Shown in pieces: positions 5,533 to 6,746 of a DNA stretch of 6,746 nt (the stretch's first letter is position 1; every line of letters starts with the position of its first letter). The stretch is from Oscillospiraceae bacterium. GTDB lineage: Bacteria; Bacillota; Clostridia; Oscillospirales; Acutalibacteraceae. The notes under the pieces are model-generated. The model made no database searches. It was not told the origin of the DNA and was given only the letters and a program-made list of their open reading frames with translations. The stretch lies in NCBI GenBank assembly GCA_902782805.1, contig CACZON010000003.1, positions 1 to 6,746 of the forward strand, in the 5' to 3' direction. Position numbers and translations under genes: made by a program.

Positions 5533-6418
5533 TACCGAGCGGCTCGACAAGCTGATTGCGAATGCCGACGAGCTGCTCTCGCGTTCCGCGGCGCAGAACC
5601 TGATCGAATCGGGCGCCGTTTTCCTCAACGGCCGAATCGCGGCGAAGAGCGTCGTTCCGAAAGCGGGCGACGAGATCCGCGTGGAGATCCCGGACCCGAC
5701 GGAGATCGAAGCGAAACCGGAGGAGATTCCGCTTGAAATCGTCTATGAGGACGATTCGCTGCTCGTTGTCAATAAACCGAAGGGAATGGTCGTTCATCCG
5801 GCGCCGGGAAACGAACGCGGCACGCTCGTCAACGCGCTGCTCGCGCATTGCGGGGATTCGCTTTCCGGGATCAACGGGAAAATCCGCCCGGGGATCGTCC
5901 ACCGGATCGATAAGGATACGAGCGGTCTGCTGATCGTTGCGAAGAACGACGAAGCGCACCGCGCGCTTGCCGAGCAGATCAAAGCGCATTCGTTTACGCG
6001 TGTCTACGAGGCGGTCGTCATCGGGAACCTCAAGGAGGATTCCGGTACGATCGACGCGCCGATCGGCCGCGATCCGAACGACCGGAAAAAGATGAAGGTG
6101 ACGGAGAAAAACAGCCGCAATGCGGTTACGCACTACGAGGTGCTCGAACGTTTCGGAGATTTTACGCATCTGCGCCTGAGGCTGGAAACCGGACGTACCC
6201 ACCAGATCCGCGTCCATATGGCTTCGATCGGTCATCCGGTTGCGGGGGATCCGGTCTACGGCCCGAAAAAAGCGATCGAATCGCTCGGCGGACAGTGTCT
6301 GCATGCGCGCGTGATCGGGTTTCTTCATCCGAAGACCGGCGAATTCCTTGAATTTTCTTCGGAACTTCCCGCGTATTTTACGAATTTCCTGGAAGCGCTG
6401 AGGAAGAAGTATTCCTGA
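5495..6418 (+). CDS. rluD: RluD/YlyB-family 23S rRNA pseudouridine synthase
   Basis: Enzymes of this family isomerise uridines to pseudouridine in 23S rRNA; RluD itself acts on helix 69 of the large subunit. The chosen 307-residue product matches the usual length of about 300-325. An S4 RNA-binding domain covers about residues 14-65 (ERLDKL, SRSAAQNLIESGAVFLNG). The catalytic domain follows, with VVNKPKGMVVHPAPG (91-105), the motif GIVHRIDKDTSGLLIVAKN (133-151) with catalytic Asp139, and LETGRTHQIRVHMASIGHPV (230-249) followed by GDPVYG. The gene overlaps lspA by 38 bases in another frame, repeating the lspA-ylyB pairing known from Bacillus, and a strong terminator follows its stop. The exact target uridines cannot be read from sequence, so RluD versus another Rlu subgroup remains slightly open. 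Confidence 0.94.
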   Translation: MSRTLLITAPENNTERLDKLIANADELLSRSAAQNLIESGAVFLNGRIAAKSVVPKAGDEIRVEIPDPTEIEAKPEEIPLEIVYEDDSLLVVNKPKGMVVHPAPGNERGTLVNALLAHCGDSLSGINGKIRPGIVHRIDKDTSGLLIVAKNDEAHRALAEQIKAHSFTRVYEAVVIGNLKEDSGTIDAPIGRDPNDRKKMKVTEKNSRNAVTHYEVLERFGDFTHLRLRLETGRTHQIRVHMASIGHPVAGDPVYGPKKAIESLGGQCLHARVIGFLHPKTGEFLEFSSELPAYFTNFLEALRKKYS

Positions 6419-6437
6419 ACTTCTCTGCAAAGTGGTG

Positions 6438-6464
6438 AAAGCCCGCCGTCCGGCGGGCTTTTTT
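6438..6464 (+). terminator. Strong intrinsic terminator after rluD
   Basis: GCCCGCC (6441-6447) pairs perfectly with GGCGGGC (6452-6458) around the four-base loop GTCC. It is preceded by AAA and followed by six T (6459-6464), which lets the stem extend by A-T pairs. It begins about 20 bases after the rluD stop and is the most convincing end of the gene run in this window. Confidence 0.92.
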
Positions 6465-6484
6465 GACGAAAATTCTGAATAATT

Positions 6485-6501
6485 TGTAACGAAATTGGAA
6501 A
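6485..6501 (+). promoter_or_regulatory. WalR-box-like direct repeat upstream of the SH3b gene
   Basis: TGTAAC (6485-6490), five bases, then TGGAAA (6496-6501) matches the published WalR consensus TGTWAH-N5-TGTWAH at 11 of 12 positions. A further imperfect half-site, TGTCAT, lies at 6506-6511, about one helical turn on. WalR (YycF) controls cell-wall hydrolase genes in Gram-positives, and the gene downstream is a secreted SH3b protein of that general kind. The repeat lies just upstream of the candidate -35, a usual place for an activator. Part of it also forms an inverted repeat, ATTTGT (6482-6487) with ACAAAT (6501-6506), so another regulator is possible. Confidence 0.45.
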
Positions 6502-6516
6502 CAAATGTCATTTTTC

Positions 6517-6545
6517 TTGCTTTTTTTCGACTTCTTTTTTATAAT
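6517..6545 (+). promoter_or_regulatory. Promoter of the SH3b-domain gene
   Basis: A perfect -10 hexamer TATAAT (6540-6545) is preceded at exactly 17 bases by TTGCTT (6517-6522), a weak -35 with three matches to TTGACA. The spacer is T-rich. Transcription would begin near 6552 and leave a leader of about 40 bases with AAAAGGAGG before the start codon. The weak -35 fits a promoter that depends on an activator. Confidence 0.75.
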
Positions 6546-6593
6546 ATTACTTAGTTAATATGGAGGAGTATACGGGAAAAGGAGGCGCTCGAT

Positions 6594-6746
6594 ATGAAAA
6601 AGAAACTCAAAAGAGTATTTACTGCGTTTCTTTGCGTGCTGCTCCTGTTTGCTCTTTTTTCGACCAACGCATTTGCCGAGCAGACCGCAACGGTCACCGG
6701 CGACGGCGTTCGGGTACGTGCCGGGGCAGGTACGAATTACGACGTG
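6594..6746 (+). CDS. Secreted SH3b-domain protein, probably cell-wall associated (3' end cut)
   Basis: Only the first 51 codons are in the window. Residues 1-28 form a classic Sec signal peptide: a basic start (MKKKLKR), a hydrophobic core (about 8-22) and an AFA cleavage site before Glu29. There is no lipobox, so it should be released or wall-bound rather than lipidated. Residues 32-51 (VTGDGVRVRAGAGTNYDV within them) match the opening of a bacterial SH3 domain, a fold used to bind peptidoglycan and often followed by NlpC/P60, amidase or other hydrolase domains. AAAAGGAGG at 6577-6585, eight bases before the ATG, sets the start. The gene has its own promoter after the rluD terminator, so it is a separate unit. 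The catalytic domain, if any, lies outside the window. Confidence 0.85.
   Translation, partial: MKKKLKRVFTAFLCVLLLFALFSTNAFAEQTATVTGDGVRVRAGAGTNYDV

Noticed and set aside
6463..6490. Possible second promoter TTGACG with TGTAAC 16 bases later
   Set aside because: The -10 match is poor and the -35 overlaps the terminator T-run; the TATAAT at 6540 is a much better candidate.
5333..6511. Long open frame (392 codons) on the - strand across lspA end and rluD
   Set aside because: It lies opposite a gene with clear family motifs, is Arg-rich without recognisable domains, runs through the terminator hairpin and has the look of a stop-poor shadow frame in GC-rich coding DNA.
6560..6600. ATG at 6560 opening a short frame (MEEYTGKGG) before the SH3b gene
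   Set aside because: It has no well-spaced ribosome site and runs out of frame into the signal peptide coding region; the GGAGG bases inside it serve the downstream start.

Overview
The window is a compact run of genes, all on the + strand, that combines tRNA/rRNA modification, cell division and envelope functions. Gene content and order (YggS, SepF, DivIVA, LspA and RluD-type synthase in series), strong AGGAGG-type ribosome sites, single-membrane envelope genes and AT-rich promoters point to a Gram-positive Bacillota, most likely a GC-richer member of class Clostridia (Oscillospirales/Christensenellales-like). That lineage call is inference; there is no rRNA here to settle it.

Layout: (1) miaA, tRNA dimethylallyltransferase, missing only its first few codons at the left edge. 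(2) A membrane-anchored HlyD/biotinyl-lipoyl-like protein, overlapping miaA by 4 bases. (3) yggS (ylmE), a PLP-binding homeostasis protein, overlapping the previous gene by 23 bases. (4) sepF, the FtsZ membrane anchor, 21 bases further on. (5) divIVA, with an 11-residue coiled-coil repeat array and a long acidic disordered region. (6) A hairpin with a T-rich tail, then lspA (signal peptidase II) with a long charged cytoplasmic tail. (7) rluD/ylyB-type pseudouridine synthase, overlapping lspA by 38 bases and ended by a strong intrinsic terminator. (8) A 175-base intergenic region with a promoter and a WalR-box-like direct repeat. (9) The start of a secreted SH3b-domain protein that runs off the right edge.

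Genes 1 to 7 are probably one transcription unit, since they are tightly spaced or overlapping and none has an obvious promoter directly upstream. Two internal control points stand out. One is a near-consensus sigma-A promoter buried in an AT-rich stretch of the yggS coding region, which could drive sepF-divIVA separately. The other is a hairpin between divIVA and lspA that could attenuate the two downstream genes. The unit joins septum assembly (SepF, DivIVA), lipoprotein maturation (LspA) and RNA modification (MiaA, RluD). The SH3b gene at the right end has its own promoter and, by its upstream motif, may belong to a cell-wall stress regulon. No tRNA, rRNA, CRISPR array, insertion sequence or other mobile element was recognised. 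The most unusual material is regulatory (the intragenic promoter and WalR-like box) and architectural (charged low-complexity segments in SepF, DivIVA and LspA, and the little-characterised HlyD-like protein).
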